A stretch of 64,000 bases of DNA from Aquabacterium sp. OR-4 (GCF_025290835.2 NZ_JAOCQD020000002.1:2187153-2251152), one strand, 5' to 3'; positions 8,556 to 22,807 are shown, counted from the first letter of the stretch. A program made the numbers and translations. The notes: a model not told the origin generated them from the sequence alone.

Positions 8556-10408
8556 ATGAACATCACCCGACGACACTGGCTGGCCGACAGCCTGGCGCTG
8601 GCCACGCTGCCGGTGCTGGGTGCAGGCCCGGCGCTGGCGCAGACGTCCGCGCCCACCCACACGCCCACCCATCCGGCCCCCCCGCGCCCGGCGCGGCGCG
8701 CAGCCCCGCCGCCCAGGCCCTGCACGCGCTGTTTGCCCGCCACTGGGACGAAACCGCCCGCCAGACGCCCGAGTGGGCCACCTTCCGCGGCGACCACCGC
8801 TTTGGTGACCGCTGGGCCGATGTGTCGCCCGCGGCCGATGCGGCGCGCCTGGCCCTCACCGCCGGCTGGCTGGCCGAGGCACGGGCCATCGCGCCCGACA
8901 GCCTGGGCGCCACCGACCGCGTGTCGCGCGCGATGTTCATCCACAACCTCGAGGCGCAGCAGCGCCTCGCCGCCTTCGAGGGCTGGCGCACGTTGTCGCT
9001 GGGCTCGCTGTCGGGCGTGCAGCAGATGCTGGCCTCGGTGCTGCTGCAGGTGCCGGTCGACACGCCGGCGCAGCGCCAGCAGCTGCTGGCCCGCCTGGCC
9101 GCCTGGCCGGCGCGGGTCGAGCAGGAAGTCGCCCGGCTGGAGCGCGGCATCGCGCTGGGCTGGGTGTCGGCACGGCCGGTGCTCGAGCGCGTGCTTGGCC
9201 AGCTGGACGGCCAGCTGGCGCCGGCGGTGCGCCAGGGCCCGTTCTTCGAGCCCTTCAACCGCCGCACGCCGGTGCTGCCCGAGGCCGAGCGCCTGGCCTT
9301 CCAGGCCGCGGGCGAGGCCGCCATCACCGGCCAGGTGCTGCCGGTCATGCGCCGGCTGCGCGCCTTTGTGGCCGAGCGCTACCTGCCGGCCGCGCCCGCC
9401 GGCGGCGGCCTGGCCCAGCGCCCCGGCGGCGAGGCGCTGTATGCCGAGCTGTCGCGCCAGTCCACCACCACCGCGCTCACGCCGCGCCAGATCCATGCCA
9501 TGGGCCTGGCCGAGGTGGCACGGCTGCAGGCCGAGTTCAAGCCGGTGATGGCCGCGATGGGCCTGCACGGCAGCTTTGCCGAGGCCGGCGCCGCGCTGCG
9601 CCAGCCCGAGCACTTCTACGCCAGCGCCGAGGCCATGCTGGAGGCCTACCGCGCCGTGGCCAAGCGGCTCGACCCCGAGATGCCGCGGCTGTTTGCCGAG
9701 CTGCCGCGTGCGCCCTACGGCATCCGCCCGATGCCGGCCCACCTGGGCCCCGGCGCGGCCGACAACTACAACGGCCCGCCGGCCGATGGCAGCGCACCCG
9801 GCTGGTACAACGCCAATGTGCTGGCCTTCTCGCGCCGGCCGCGCTGGGCCCTGCCCACGCTGGTGGCCCACGAGACCGTGCCCGGCCACCACCTGCAGAT
9901 CGGCCGTGCACGCGAGCTGAGCGGCCTGCCGGCCTTTCGCCGCCAGGGCAGCTACACCGCCTTCAGCGAAGGCTGGGGCCTGTATGCCGAGCGCCTGATG
10001 GACGAGGTGGGCTTCTACACCACGCCGCAAGACCGCTACGGCTTCCTGCAGGCGCAAACCTTCCGCGCCGCGCGCCTGGTGGTCGACACCGGCCTGCACG
10101 CCCTGGGCTGGAGCCGCGAGCAGGCCATTGCCTACATGGTGGAGACGGTGGGCGAAAGCCCGGTGTTCATGACCGCCGAGGTCGACCGCTACCTGTCCAC
10201 CCCCGGCCAGGCCCTGGCCTACATGGTGGGCCAGCTGCACATCCTGCAGCTGCGCGATCAGGCGCGCCAGGCGCTGGGCGCCCGCTTCGACCTGCGCCGC
10301 TTCAACAACGCAGTGATCGACCAGGGCGCGCTGCCACTGCCGCTGCTGAGCACGCAGATCGCCGAGTGGACGGCCGCCGAGCTGGCGGCCCCGGCCGCAC
10401 CCGGCTGA
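8556..10408 (+). CDS. DUF885 family zinc-hydrolase-like exported protein, frameshifted near the N-terminus
   Basis: The body is a typical DUF885 protein of about 570 residues. It has the metal-site-like motif HETVPGHH (bases about 9868-9891) and the family C-terminal block AFSEGWGLYAERLM. The signal peptide (MNITRRHWLADSLALATLP..GPALAQ, starting 8556) is in frame 3, while the body from about 8700 on is in frame 2. The switch falls at a C7 run at 8677-8683; one extra base there would restore a single reading frame. The frame-2 open frame running back to 8201 overlaps ppdK and has no plausible start. Either a one-base sequencing error or a real or phase-variable frameshift explains it. The role is probably periplasmic peptide hydrolysis (inference from fold). 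Confidence 0.8.
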
Positions 10409-10464
10409 GCCGCGGCCGCGCCAGGCGACCCCGGGCTGGCGCGTTCAACGCGCAGCCACCCCGG

Positions 10465-11004
10465 TCAGTCGGGCGCGGCGGCGCGCAGGGTGGCCAGGAG
10501 CAGCAGGGCCTGGGCGCTGTGGCCATCGCTGCCATGCACCGCCATGCCCAGGTGCAGCGGCAGCAGCGCCGCGGCGCGCCCGCCCGCGCCGCGGTAGGGG
10601 CCTTGCAGCACGGCGCGCAGCCGCGCGCACACGCCGCTGGCCGCGGCCGCATCGGCATCGGCCAGCAGCACCACAAAGCCCTGCGCGGCCACCTGGAGCA
10701 CACCGTCGCTGGCCCGCACGCGGTGGCGCAGGCGCTGGCCCATGGCCTGCAGCAGGTCGGGCAGCGCGTCGTCGGCGGCGCCACTCGCGCCTTGCACCCA
10801 CAGCACCGTGGCGCGCCGGGCCTGGCGGCGGCAGCGGCCCAGCTGGGCCTCCAGCGCGGTGGTGGCGGCAGCCATGTCGGCGCACACCATCACCGGCGGC
10901 AGCGGCGGGCGCAGGCCCATCGCCGGTGCGGGCGGCAGCCCATCGGCCGGGCTGGCAGGCCGGTCGGACGCCAGGCCGGGGGCACGCAGGGGCGGGTGTT
11001 TCAT
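10465..11004 (-). CDS. Degenerate GGDEF-like protein
   Basis: 179-aa protein with no certain family assignment. From residue about 85 its layout follows a GGDEF domain: RVRASDGVLQV, then AAQGFVVLL where GG(D/E)EF should be, then a long helix with RL, then LHLGMAVHGSDG and a final helix LLATLRAA. The catalytic Gly-Gly-Asp/Glu-Glu residues are absent, so it should not make c-di-GMP; it could be a binding or structural remnant. The N-terminal 40 residues are Pro/Ala-rich. It is divergent from the ECF sigma factor (110 bases between starts), which makes shared regulation possible. The family link is inferred from pattern only. Confidence 0.55.
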   Translation of the reverse strand: MKHPPLRAPGLASDRPASPADGLPPAPAMGLRPPLPPVMVCADMAAATTALEAQLGRCRRQARRATVLWVQGASGAADDALPDLLQAMGQRLRHRVRASDGVLQVAAQGFVVLLADADAAAASGVCARLRAVLQGPYRGAGGRAAALLPLHLGMAVHGSDGHSAQALLLLATLRAAAPD

Positions 11005-11113
11005 GGGGCAGTGACGGCAAAGCGGTGCTGCCCTGTTCAAACGCAGCGCGCGGCGCCAAACCGACATGCCCCGGCAAAAAAAGTCCTGCCCAGACATGTG
11101 ACACTGTGTATCG

Positions 11114-11734
11114 ATGTCCGCCTGCAGCAGTACCCCACCACCGGCCGCGCCGGTGCTCTCGCCGCCGCTGGCCGAGGCCTCGCCGCCGGCCATCACCCAG
11201 CTGCTGCAGGCCGCCGGTGCCGGTGATGCGCAGGCCGCCAACCAGGTGGTGCAGCTGCTGTACCGCGAGCTGCAGCAGCTGGCGCGCGCGCGGCTGCGGC
11301 GCTCGGGCGCGATCACGCTGCTCGACACCACGGCCCTGGTGCACGAGGGCTACCTGCGCTGGCAGCGCGCCCAGGGCCTGCAGTTTGCCGACCGGCGCCA
11401 CTTCTTCGCCTATGCCGCCCAGGCCATGCACAGCGTGGTGATCGACTGGGTGCGTGCGCGTGAGGCCCAGCGCCGCGGCGGCGGCGCCGAGCACATCACG
11501 CTCGACACCGCCATCCTGCACGGCGCCACCGCCCCGGCCGACGAGATCCTGCGCGTGCACGAGGCCATGGCCGAGCTGGCCGCCACCGATGCCCGCCTGG
11601 CCGCCGTGGTGCAGATGCGTTACTTCGGCGGCCTCAGCGATGCCGAGATCGCCGAGGCGCTGGCCATCACCGAGCGCACCGTGCAGCGCGACTGGCAGAA
11701 GGCGCGGCTGCTGCTGTCGCTGGCCCTCAAGTGA
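11114..11734 (+). CDS. ECF sigma factor of the kinase-linked type
   Basis: 206-aa RNA polymerase sigma-70 family ECF protein. Region 2 covers about residues 40-120 (LLYRELQQLARARLRR, TTALVHEGYLRW, HFFAYAAQAMHSVVIDWVRA). Region 4 covers about 150-205 (LAAVVQMRYFGGLSDAEIAEAL, then TERTVQRDWQKARL). It resembles the TIGR02999/ECF43-like group, whose genes sit next to Ser/Thr kinases rather than anti-sigma factors; that relationship is established for the group. Here the stop codon overlaps the GTG start of a kinase gene (GTGA, 11731-11734), so the two are co-translated. No anti-sigma factor is present. Control by kinase phosphorylation is therefore the likely mode. Confidence 0.9.
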   Translation: MSACSSTPPPAAPVLSPPLAEASPPAITQLLQAAGAGDAQAANQVVQLLYRELQQLARARLRRSGAITLLDTTALVHEGYLRWQRAQGLQFADRRHFFAYAAQAMHSVVIDWVRAREAQRRGGGAEHITLDTAILHGATAPADEILRVHEAMAELAATDARLAAVVQMRYFGGLSDAEIAEALAITERTVQRDWQKARLLLSLALK

Positions 11735-14439
11735 GCCGCCCTGCCGACTGGACCCGCCTGAGCCCGCTGCTCGACGAGCTGCTGGATCTGGACGAGGCCG
11801 CGCGCCACGCCCGCCTGGCCGCGCTGCAGGCCGAGGATGCGGCGCTGGCCGCGCAGCTGGCCGAGCTGCTGCAGCGCGACGCCGCGCTCAGCCAGGCCGG
11901 CTTTCTGGGCGCCCCGGCGGTGCCGGGGCTGGCCGCGCTGCAGGCCATGTCGGGCGCCGGTGTGGCGGCACCGGCGGCCGGCGAGGCGGTGGGCCCCTAC
12001 ACGCTGGAGCGCCTGCTGGGCGAAGGCGGCATGGGCAGCGTGTGGCTGGCGCGGCGCAGCGACGGGCGCTACGAAGGCCAGGTGGCGATCAAGTTCCTGC
12101 GTGCCGAGCTGCTGGGCCTGGGCGGCAGCACGGCCCCGGGCCAGGCCGAGCGCTTTGCGCGCGAAGGCGCGATCCTGGCGCGGCTGGCGCATCCGCACAT
12201 CGCCCGCCTGCTCGACGCCGGCGTGGCGCGCGACGGTGCCCTGCCCTACCTGGTGCTCGAGCACGTGGCCGGCGTGCCGATCGACCGCTGGTGCCACGCG
12301 CACCAGCTGGCGCCCCGCGCCCGCGTGCAGCTGCTGCTGGGGGTGATCGACGCCGTGGCCCATGCCCACAACCGGCTGATCCTGCACCGCGACCTGAAGC
12401 CCTCGAACATCCTGGTCACGCCCGAGGGCCGCGCGCTGCTGCTCGACTTCGGCATCGCCAAGCTGCTTGAGGGCGGCAGCGACGCCACCGAGCTGACCCA
12501 GCGCGCCGGCAGCGCCTACACCCCGCACTGCGCGGCGCCCGAGCAGCTGCAGGGCGGCGAGGTGACCACCGCCACCGACGTGTATGCGCTGGGCGTGCTG
12601 CTGTACGGCCTGCTGGGCGGCGGCCACCCGACCACGCCGCGCGAGGCCGCGCCGCTGGAGCGCCTGCGCACCGTGCTCGAGGTGCAGCCGCCACGCCTGT
12701 CGGACGCGGTGCGCGCCCAGGGCGGGCCCGATGCACCGCGCCGCGCACGGGCACTGCGCGGCGACCTCGACACCATCGTCGCGCGCGCGCTGAAAAAAGC
12801 CCCGGCCGAGCGTTATGCCAACGCCGCGGCGCTGGCCGACGACCTGCGGCGCTGGCTGGCCCATGCCCCGATCACCGCCCGCCCCGACAGCCGGCTGTAC
12901 CTGGCCGGGCGCTTCGTGCGCCGCCACCGGCTGGCCGTGGCCGCCGGCAGCGCGGCCACGCTGGTGCTGGCCGCGGCCGTTGGCAATGCCTTGCTGGAAG
13001 GCCGCGAGGCGCGCCGCCAGCGCGACCAGGCCGAGGGCCTGATCGAGTTCATGCTCGGCGACCTGCGGCGCAAGCTGCAGCCGGTGGGCCGGCTCGACGT
13101 GCTGGATGCGGTGGGCGCACGCGTGCTGGCGCACTACGCCGCCGACCCCGCCCAGCGCCTGGACGCCGACGCGCTGGGCCGGCGTGCCCGCGCGCTGCAC
13201 CTGATCGGCGAGCTGGCCGAAAAGCGCGGCCAGCTCGACGACGCCGCCCAGGGCTTTGCCGAGGCCGCCCGCGCCACCGGCCTGCTGCTGGCCCGCAGCC
13301 CGCGCGATGGCCAGCGCATCTTCGACCATTCGCAAAGCGTGTACTGGCTGGGCTACATCGCGCGGCGCCGCGGCCTGCTGGCCGATACCGAGGCGCAATT
13401 CCAGCGCTACCGCGAGCTGGCCGAGCAGCTGGTGGCGATCAACCCGGCGCAACGCGAATGGCAGCTCGAACGCGGCTATGCCCAGGCCAACCTGGGCATC
13501 GTGCAGCTCGAGACGGGCCGCCCGCGCGAGGCGCTCGGCGCCCTTCAGCAGGCGCTGGCGGTGCACCAGGCCGATGCCACCCGACACCCCGACTCGGAAG
13601 GCGAGGTGGCCAATGTGCTGGGCTGGATCGCCCAGGCCCACCAGCTGCTGGGCGAGCACGACGCCGCGCGCCGCGCACTGGGCGGCAAGGTTGCCGCGCT
13701 GCAGCGCCTGCCCGGCAGCGCGCGCCAGGCCCCGGTGCAGCAGCAGCTGGCACTGGCCTCGCGCGAGCTGGGCGTGCTGGCGCTGCTGGACGGCGCCAGC
13801 GGCTTCGACCAGGCCGCCACCGCGCTGGCCCGCGCGCTGCAGGGCAGCCAGGCCCTGGTGGCGCTGGACAGCGCCAACCTCGACTGGCTGGCCCAGCTGC
13901 TGCTGGTGCGCCTGGATCTGGCCGAACTGGCCCAGGCCCGCGGCGATGCCGCCACCGGGCGCGCCGAGCTGGCCCTGGCCCGCCCGGCGCTCGAGCGCCT
14001 GCTGCAGGCCGGCAGCGGCAAGCTGTACTGGCAGGTCGATCTGCAGGGCAGCTACCTGCGCCAGGCGCTGCCGCTGGGCCTGGCCAGCCCCGACGCGCTG
14101 AGCGGCTATCTGGCCCGGCTGGCCGAGCGCGAGGCCGGCGGCGTGCGGCTGGATGCGCTGCAGCAGCGCGTGGCCGCCGAGCTGGCCCTGCGCCTGGGCG
14201 ACCACCTGGCCGCCCGCGGCCAGCACGGGCAGGCCACGGCACACTGGCAGGCTGCCGCCGGGCGACTGGCCAGCGCCGAGCCGCGGCGTGACTTTCGCGG
14301 CATTTGCGTGCGGGCCATGGCCTTGCACGCGCTGGGGCAGCTACAGCCGGCGCAGGCGCTGGCCGATAGCGTCGAGGCATCGGCCTTCCGGCACCCGATG
14401 TGCGCCGATCTGCGCCGGCGCCTTGCTGCCGCTCACTGA
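11731..14439 (+). CDS. Membrane Ser/Thr protein kinase with C-terminal TPR-like region
   Basis: 902-aa Hanks-type kinase starting at GTG. The first 85 residues form a helical pre-domain. The kinase domain is at about 90-380: glycine loop GEGGMGSV (98-105), VAIK Lys121, catalytic HRDLKPSN (Asp221), DFG (Asp239), and APEQL in place of APE. A single transmembrane helix follows at about 400-422 (LAVAAGSAATLVLAAAVGNAL). The remaining about 480 residues are periplasmic, Ala/Leu/Arg-rich helical pairs resembling TPR repeats, which suggests a peptide or protein sensor outside the membrane. All catalytic residues are present. With the overlapping sigma gene it forms a one-operon sensor kinase/sigma pair. 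Confidence 0.9.
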   Translation: MSRPADWTRLSPLLDELLDLDEAARHARLAALQAEDAALAAQLAELLQRDAALSQAGFLGAPAVPGLAALQAMSGAGVAAPAAGEAVGPYTLERLLGEGGMGSVWLARRSDGRYEGQVAIKFLRAELLGLGGSTAPGQAERFAREGAILARLAHPHIARLLDAGVARDGALPYLVLEHVAGVPIDRWCHAHQLAPRARVQLLLGVIDAVAHAHNRLILHRDLKPSNILVTPEGRALLLDFGIAKLLEGGSDATELTQRAGSAYTPHCAAPEQLQGGEVTTATDVYALGVLLYGLLGGGHPTTPREAAPLERLRTVLEVQPPRLSDAVRAQGGPDAPRRARALRGDLDTIVARALKKAPAERYANAAALADDLRRWLAHAPITARPDSRLYLAGRFVRRHRLAVAAGSAATLVLAAAVGNALLEGREARRQRDQAEGLIEFMLGDLRRKLQPVGRLDVLDAVGARVLAHYAADPAQRLDADALGRRARALHLIGELAEKRGQLDDAAQGFAEAARATGLLLARSPRDGQRIFDHSQSVYWLGYIARRRGLLADTEAQFQRYRELAEQLVAINPAQREWQLERGYAQANLGIVQLETGRPREALGALQQALAVHQADATRHPDSEGEVANVLGWIAQAHQLLGEHDAARRALGGKVAALQRLPGSARQAPVQQQLALASRELGVLALLDGASGFDQAATALARALQGSQALVALDSANLDWLAQLLLVRLDLAELAQARGDAATGRAELALARPALERLLQAGSGKLYWQVDLQGSYLRQALPLGLASPDALSGYLARLAEREAGGVRLDALQQRVAAELALRLGDHLAARGQHGQATAHWQAAAGRLASAEPRRDFRGICVRAMALHALGQLQPAQALADSVEASAFRHPMCADLRRRLAAAH

Positions 14440-14454
14440 GCCTCCACGCCTGCC

Positions 14455-14829
14455 ATGCCTCACCCCCCCGCCAGCATCCTCACCGTGAACGTCAGCGTCG
14501 TTGATGGCCAGGTGATCGTGAACCCTGAAACGCTGCCCGTCACCGACGGCCCGCACACGCTCGAGTTCAGGCTGCAGACCCTGGGCTACAGCTTTCCCAC
14601 GCTGGGCGCCATCGTCATCGAGGGCGGGCACAAGAGCCAGTTTCCGCAGGCGCCGGTGTGGGTGAACGCCCAGACCGTGACCCTGTTCGACCGCAACGCC
14701 AACCGCCAGCCGCGCAGCTACAGCTACCGCGTGGCGGTGCTCGATGCGCTGGGCCGCCGCCGCTGCACCGACCCGACCATCACCAACGAAGGCCGGCCGG
14801 TGCGCCTGGCCAGCGACGCCCACGCCTGA
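14455..14829 (+). CDS. Small conserved beta-rich protein of unknown function
   Basis: 124-aa protein lying 15 bases after the kinase gene on the same strand, so probably the last gene of the sigma/kinase operon. It has no signal peptide, membrane segment or cysteine-rich motif. The sequence alternates short hydrophobic strands (LTVNVSVVDGQVIV, HTLEFRLQTLGYSF) and looks like an all-beta fold. It may belong to a small uncharacterised family in this lineage (weak recall, not verified). Possible roles are effector or target of the sigma/kinase pair; nothing in the sequence decides between them. Confidence 0.7.
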   Translation: MPHPPASILTVNVSVVDGQVIVNPETLPVTDGPHTLEFRLQTLGYSFPTLGAIVIEGGHKSQFPQAPVWVNAQTVTLFDRNANRQPRSYSYRVAVLDALGRRRCTDPTITNEGRPVRLASDAHA

Positions 14830-14830
14830 C

Positions 14831-14872
14831 AAAAAAAGCCGCCGGCGCGCAGTGCGCGCGGCGGCGGCCAAC
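14831..14872 (-). terminator. Rho-independent terminator of the glp operon
   Basis: Read leftward, a GC hairpin (GCCGCC..GCGCGC, loop ACT, GCGCGC..GGCGGC) is followed by seven T residues (A7 at 14831-14837 on the plus strand). It lies 52 bases downstream of the glpV stop codon and ends the long leftward glp transcript. On the plus strand there is no U-tract, so it would not serve the sigma/kinase operon. Confidence 0.82.
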
Positions 14873-14923
14873 TCCTGGAGCGGGCCGGCCTCAGCCGGCC
14901 CGAGAGACATCGGGCGTGGACGA

Positions 14924-16654
<1,731 letters not shown>

Positions 16655-16690
16655 GTCTCTCTCTCCTCGTTGGGGTATCGAACTCAACAG

Positions 16691-16733
16691 CTTCCCCGCG
16701 TTGCAGTGAAGGATCACCACGGCCCCGGGGAAG
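16691..16733 (-). other. Intercistronic inverted repeat glpU-glpV
   Basis: CTTCCCCG at 16691-16698 and CGGGGAAG at 16726-16733 form an 8-bp stem with a 27-base loop between glpU and glpV. There is no U-tract, so it is more likely an mRNA processing or stability element ahead of the binding-protein gene than a terminator. Confidence 0.45.
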
Positions 16734-16762
16734 CACCGGGCCGGATCCTCGGGTAGATCAGT

Positions 16763-17071
16763 TCATCCCTTGCGCATCACCAGGCCCAGCACCAGCATGC
16801 TCAGCACCAGGCTGATCCACACGCTGGGCTCGCTGTCGAGCGAGAACCATTCGGCCAGCTTGCCGGCCAGGCCCACGAAGCCCAGGTTGATGTAGGCCGC
16901 CGTGAGCAGGCCGATGAACAGGCGGTCGCCACGCGTGGTGGCGATCGGCAGCCAGCCCTTGCGCATCACCGTGGGCGATTTCACCTGCCACACGGTCATG
17001 CCCAGCAGCATCAGCGCAATGCAGCAGAAGAACACTGCCACCGGCGTTGTCCAAACCATCCAGTCGAACAT
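16763..17071 (-). CDS. glpU: Small membrane subunit of glycerol transporter (DUF2160)
   Basis: 102-aa membrane protein with three hydrophobic segments (VAVFFCCIALMLLGMTVW; LFIGLLTAAYINLGFVGLAG; ISLVLSMLVLGLVM). It matches the small DUF2160 protein found between the permease and binding-protein genes of GlpSTPQUV transporters. Its exact role is not known; an accessory or stabilising subunit is the usual assumption. It lies 12 bases after glpQ in the same operon. Confidence 0.9.
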   Translation of the reverse strand: MFDWMVWTTPVAVFFCCIALMLLGMTVWQVKSPTVMRKGWLPIATTRGDRLFIGLLTAAYINLGFVGLAGKLAEWFSLDSEPSVWISLVLSMLVLGLVMRKG

Positions 17072-17083
17072 CTCAGCGACTCC

Positions 17084-17888
17084 TCAAACCCGTCCCATCG
17101 CGAAACCCTTCGCGATGTAGTGCCGCACGAACCAGATCACGATGGCGCCGGGCACGATGGTCAGCGTGCCGGCCGCCGCCAGCGTGGCCCAGTCCATGCC
17201 GCTGGCGCTGACGGTGCGTGTCATCGTGGCCACGATGGGCTTGGCGTTGACGCTGGTGAGGGTGCGCGCCAGCAGCAGCTCGACCCAGCTGAACATGAAG
17301 CAGAAGAACGCCGCCACGCCGATGCCGGCCTTGATCAGCGGAATGAACACGGTGAGAAAGAAGCGCGGGAAGCTGTAGCCGTCGATGTAGGCGGTTTCGT
17401 CGATCTCGCGCGGGATGCCGCTCATGAAGCCTTCCAGGATCCACACCGCCAGCGGCACGTTGAACAGCAGGTGCGCCAGCGCCACCGCGATGTGCGTGTC
17501 CATCAGCCCCACCGTGGTGTAGAGCTGGAAGAAGGGCAGCAGAAACACCGCCGGCGGCGTCATGCGGTTGGTCAGCAGCCAGAAGAACACATGCTTGTCG
17601 CCCAGAAAGCTGTAGCGGCTGAAGGCATAGGCCGCCGGCAGCGCCACGGTGAGCGAGATCACCGTGTTGATGGCCACATAGATCAGGCTGTTGATGTAGC
17701 CCGAGTACCAGCTGGGGTCGGTGAAGATCAGCTTGTAGTTGGCCCAGGTGAAGTGCTGCGGAAGCAGCGAGAAGCTGGCCACGATCTCCTCGTTGGTCTT
17801 GAAGCTCATGTTCACCATCCAGTAGATGGGCAGCACGGCGAACACGAGGTACAGCGCCAGCACCAGGCTGCGCAGCGGCGAGCGGCTG

Positions 17889-17896
<8 letters not shown>
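17084..17896 (-). CDS. glpQ: Glycerol ABC transporter permease
   Basis: 270-aa MalG-type inner-membrane permease with about six transmembrane helices. The EAA loop that contacts the ATPase is at about residues 160-188 (EIDETAYIDGYSFPRFFLTV). Its start overlaps the glpP stop codon by 8 bases (17889-17896), typical of tight translational coupling. It pairs with GlpP to form the membrane channel for glycerol. Confidence 0.93.
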
Positions 17897-19861
<1,965 letters not shown>

Positions 19862-19862
19862 G

Positions 19863-20938
<1,076 letters not shown>

Positions 20939-20948
<10 letters not shown>

Positions 20949-22570
20949 GAAGTCTCCTGGCGCGGGGCCGGTGCGGGTTGGGTTGGGGTTGACGGGTGGT
21001 TCAGCGCCCACCATTGCGCCACCGCCTCACGCTGCGGCGCACTCAGGTGCAACCCGAGCTTGCTGCGGCGCCACAGCACGTCGTCGGCGCAGCGCGCCCA
21101 CTCGTGCGCGTGCAGGTAGCGCAGCTCGCATTCGAAGAGGCCGGGCGCCACCTCGGCGCCCGGCGCAGCGCCATCGGCCAGCAGCAGGCTCACGCGGCTG
21201 CCATAGGCGCGTGCCCAACGTGCACGCACCGCGGCCGGCAGCTGCGGGTGGCGCTGCGCCAGCGCGGCGATGAAGCGGGCGATGTCGGCATCGGGGCGCT
21301 GCGCGGCGCCGATCCAGGCGCTCAGGTCGCCGCCGGGCAGCAGGGCCTGGCGGGTCCAGGCACGCTGGCTGCCGGCGGGGCCGCCCAGGCGGCGCACCAG
21401 CTCGTCGGCGGCTTCTTCGGCCAGCTTGCGGAAGGTGGTGATCTTGCCGCCCCACACGGTGAGCAGCGGCGCGCTGCCACCCGCGGCCTCGCCGTCAAAT
21501 TCCAGCAGGTAGTCGCGCGTGACGGCCGCGGCATCGCCCGAGTCGTCGTCGAGCAGCGGGCGCACGCCGGCATAGCTCCACACCACATCGGCCGGGCGCA
21601 CGGGCTTGGCGAAGTAGCGGCTGGCCTGCTCGCACAGGTAGGCGGTCTCGTCGCCATCGATCTGCGCGCTGCCGGGGTCGCCCTGGATCTCGACATCGGT
21701 GGTGCCGATCAGCGTGAACGCGCCCTCGTAGGGAATGGCGAAGATGATGCGCCGGTCGGGGTTCTGGAAGATGTAGGCATGGTCGTGCTCGAACATCTTC
21801 GGCACCACGATGTGGCTGCCCTTGACCAGGCGCAGCGAGCGCGCGCTGGCCTGGCGCGCGCGGTCACGCAGAAACTCGCCGGCCCAGGGCCCGGCGGCAT
21901 TGACCAGCGCACGCGCCTGCACCTGCTGCGGCGCAGCGCCCTCGGGCTGCAGCGTGGCCTGCCAGCCGCTGCCCTGGCGCTGGGCCGCCAGCACCGTGCA
22001 GCGGGTCAGCACCGTGGCGCCGCGGGCCTGGGCATCGAGCGCGTTCAGCACCACCAGGCGGGCATCGTCGACCCAGCCGTCGCTGTAGACGAAGCCGCGC
22101 TGGAAGCCGGGCTTCAGCGGCGTACCGGTCGGGTGCTGGCGCAGGTTCACCGTGCTGCTGCCGGGCAACCATTCGCGGCGGGCCAGGTGGTCGTAGAGAA
22201 ACAGGCCGGCGCGGATCATCCACACCGGCCGCATCGAGGGGTCGTGCGGCATCACGAAGCGCAGCGGCCACATGATGTGCGGCGCGCTCTTGAGCAGCAG
22301 CTCGCGCTCGGCCAGCGCCTTGCGCACCAGGTTGAACTCGTAGTACTCGAGGTAGCGCAGACCGCCGTGGATCAGCTTGGTGCTCGACGACGAGGTGTGG
22401 CGCGCCAGATCGTCGCGCTCGGCCAGCAGCACCTTCAGGCCGCGGCCGGCGAGATCGCGTGCGATGCCGGCGCCATTGATGCCGCCGCCCACCACCAGCA
22501 CGTCACACGACGTGGGCAGCGCGGCAGCAGTCGACACCGGCGCGGCGGCGCCGGCCTGGGGCTCGGTCAA
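20939..22570 (-). CDS. glpD: Glycerol-3-phosphate dehydrogenase (aerobic, FAD)
   Basis: 543-aa flavoprotein oxidising glycerol 3-phosphate to dihydroxyacetone phosphate and feeding electrons to quinone. The FAD-binding motif GGGINGAGIARDLAGRG is at about residues 27-43, followed by SSSSTKLIHGGLRYLEYYE, the substrate and flavin region KGSHIVVPK, and the C-terminal DAO_C region. I place the start at TTG 22570 because AGGAGA lies 7-12 bases upstream and no ATG or GTG precedes the FAD motif suitably; the frame stays open far upstream without coding character. First gene of the leftward glp operon. Confidence 0.93.
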
Positions 22571-22641
22571 TCGGGTCTCCTCGGGTCCGGCCGCGGCGGG
22601 GTGGGCGGCCTGGAGAAGGCGCTGCCTGGCGGCGGATGTGA

Positions 22642-22751
22642 TGTTCGGTTGAACGCAAACGCGTGTTCGTTTGTGTTCGTTCCTTTTCTTTTTTAGCCGA
22701 TTGCATGATCGAATGCAAGCGGGTTCACCCCGGGAGAACCCGATGCGAACA
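22642..22751. promoter_or_regulatory. Probable GlpR operator region between glpD and glpR
   Basis: In the 237-base divergent region, TGTTCG occurs at 22642, 22664 and 22674 and its complement CGAACA at 22746. The second and third form a 10-bp tandem repeat GTGTTCGTTT/GTGTTCGTTC (22663-22682), preceded by GAACGCAAAC in inverse orientation at 22651. TGTTCG matches the half-site core of the E. coli GlpR operator. A separate palindrome TTGCAT-N6-ATGCAA (22701-22718) and arms CGGGTTC/GAACCCG (22720-22742) may be further sites. Autorepression of glpR and repression of glpD by GlpR, relieved by glycerol 3-phosphate, is the expected scheme. Confidence 0.68.
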
Positions 22752-22807
22752 TGGCTTACCCTTCGCCGCGCCCTTGCTGCCCACCCTGCGCCAATCCGCC
22801 CGACCCC

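Noticed and set aside
8261..10240. 659-codon open frame antisense to the DUF885 gene
   Set aside because: Shadow frame; the sense strand encodes conserved HETVPGHH and other family motifs.
11620..14328. 902-codon open frame antisense to the Ser/Thr kinase gene
   Set aside because: High GC removes stop codons on the opposite strand. The translation is Gln/Gly/Ala-rich with no domain, while the plus strand has a complete kinase.
22701..22718. Third copy of the aor/tup operator
   Set aside because: TTGCAT-N6-ATGCAA has the same spacing but different arms from TATGCA-N6-TGCATA; more likely a glp site or chance.
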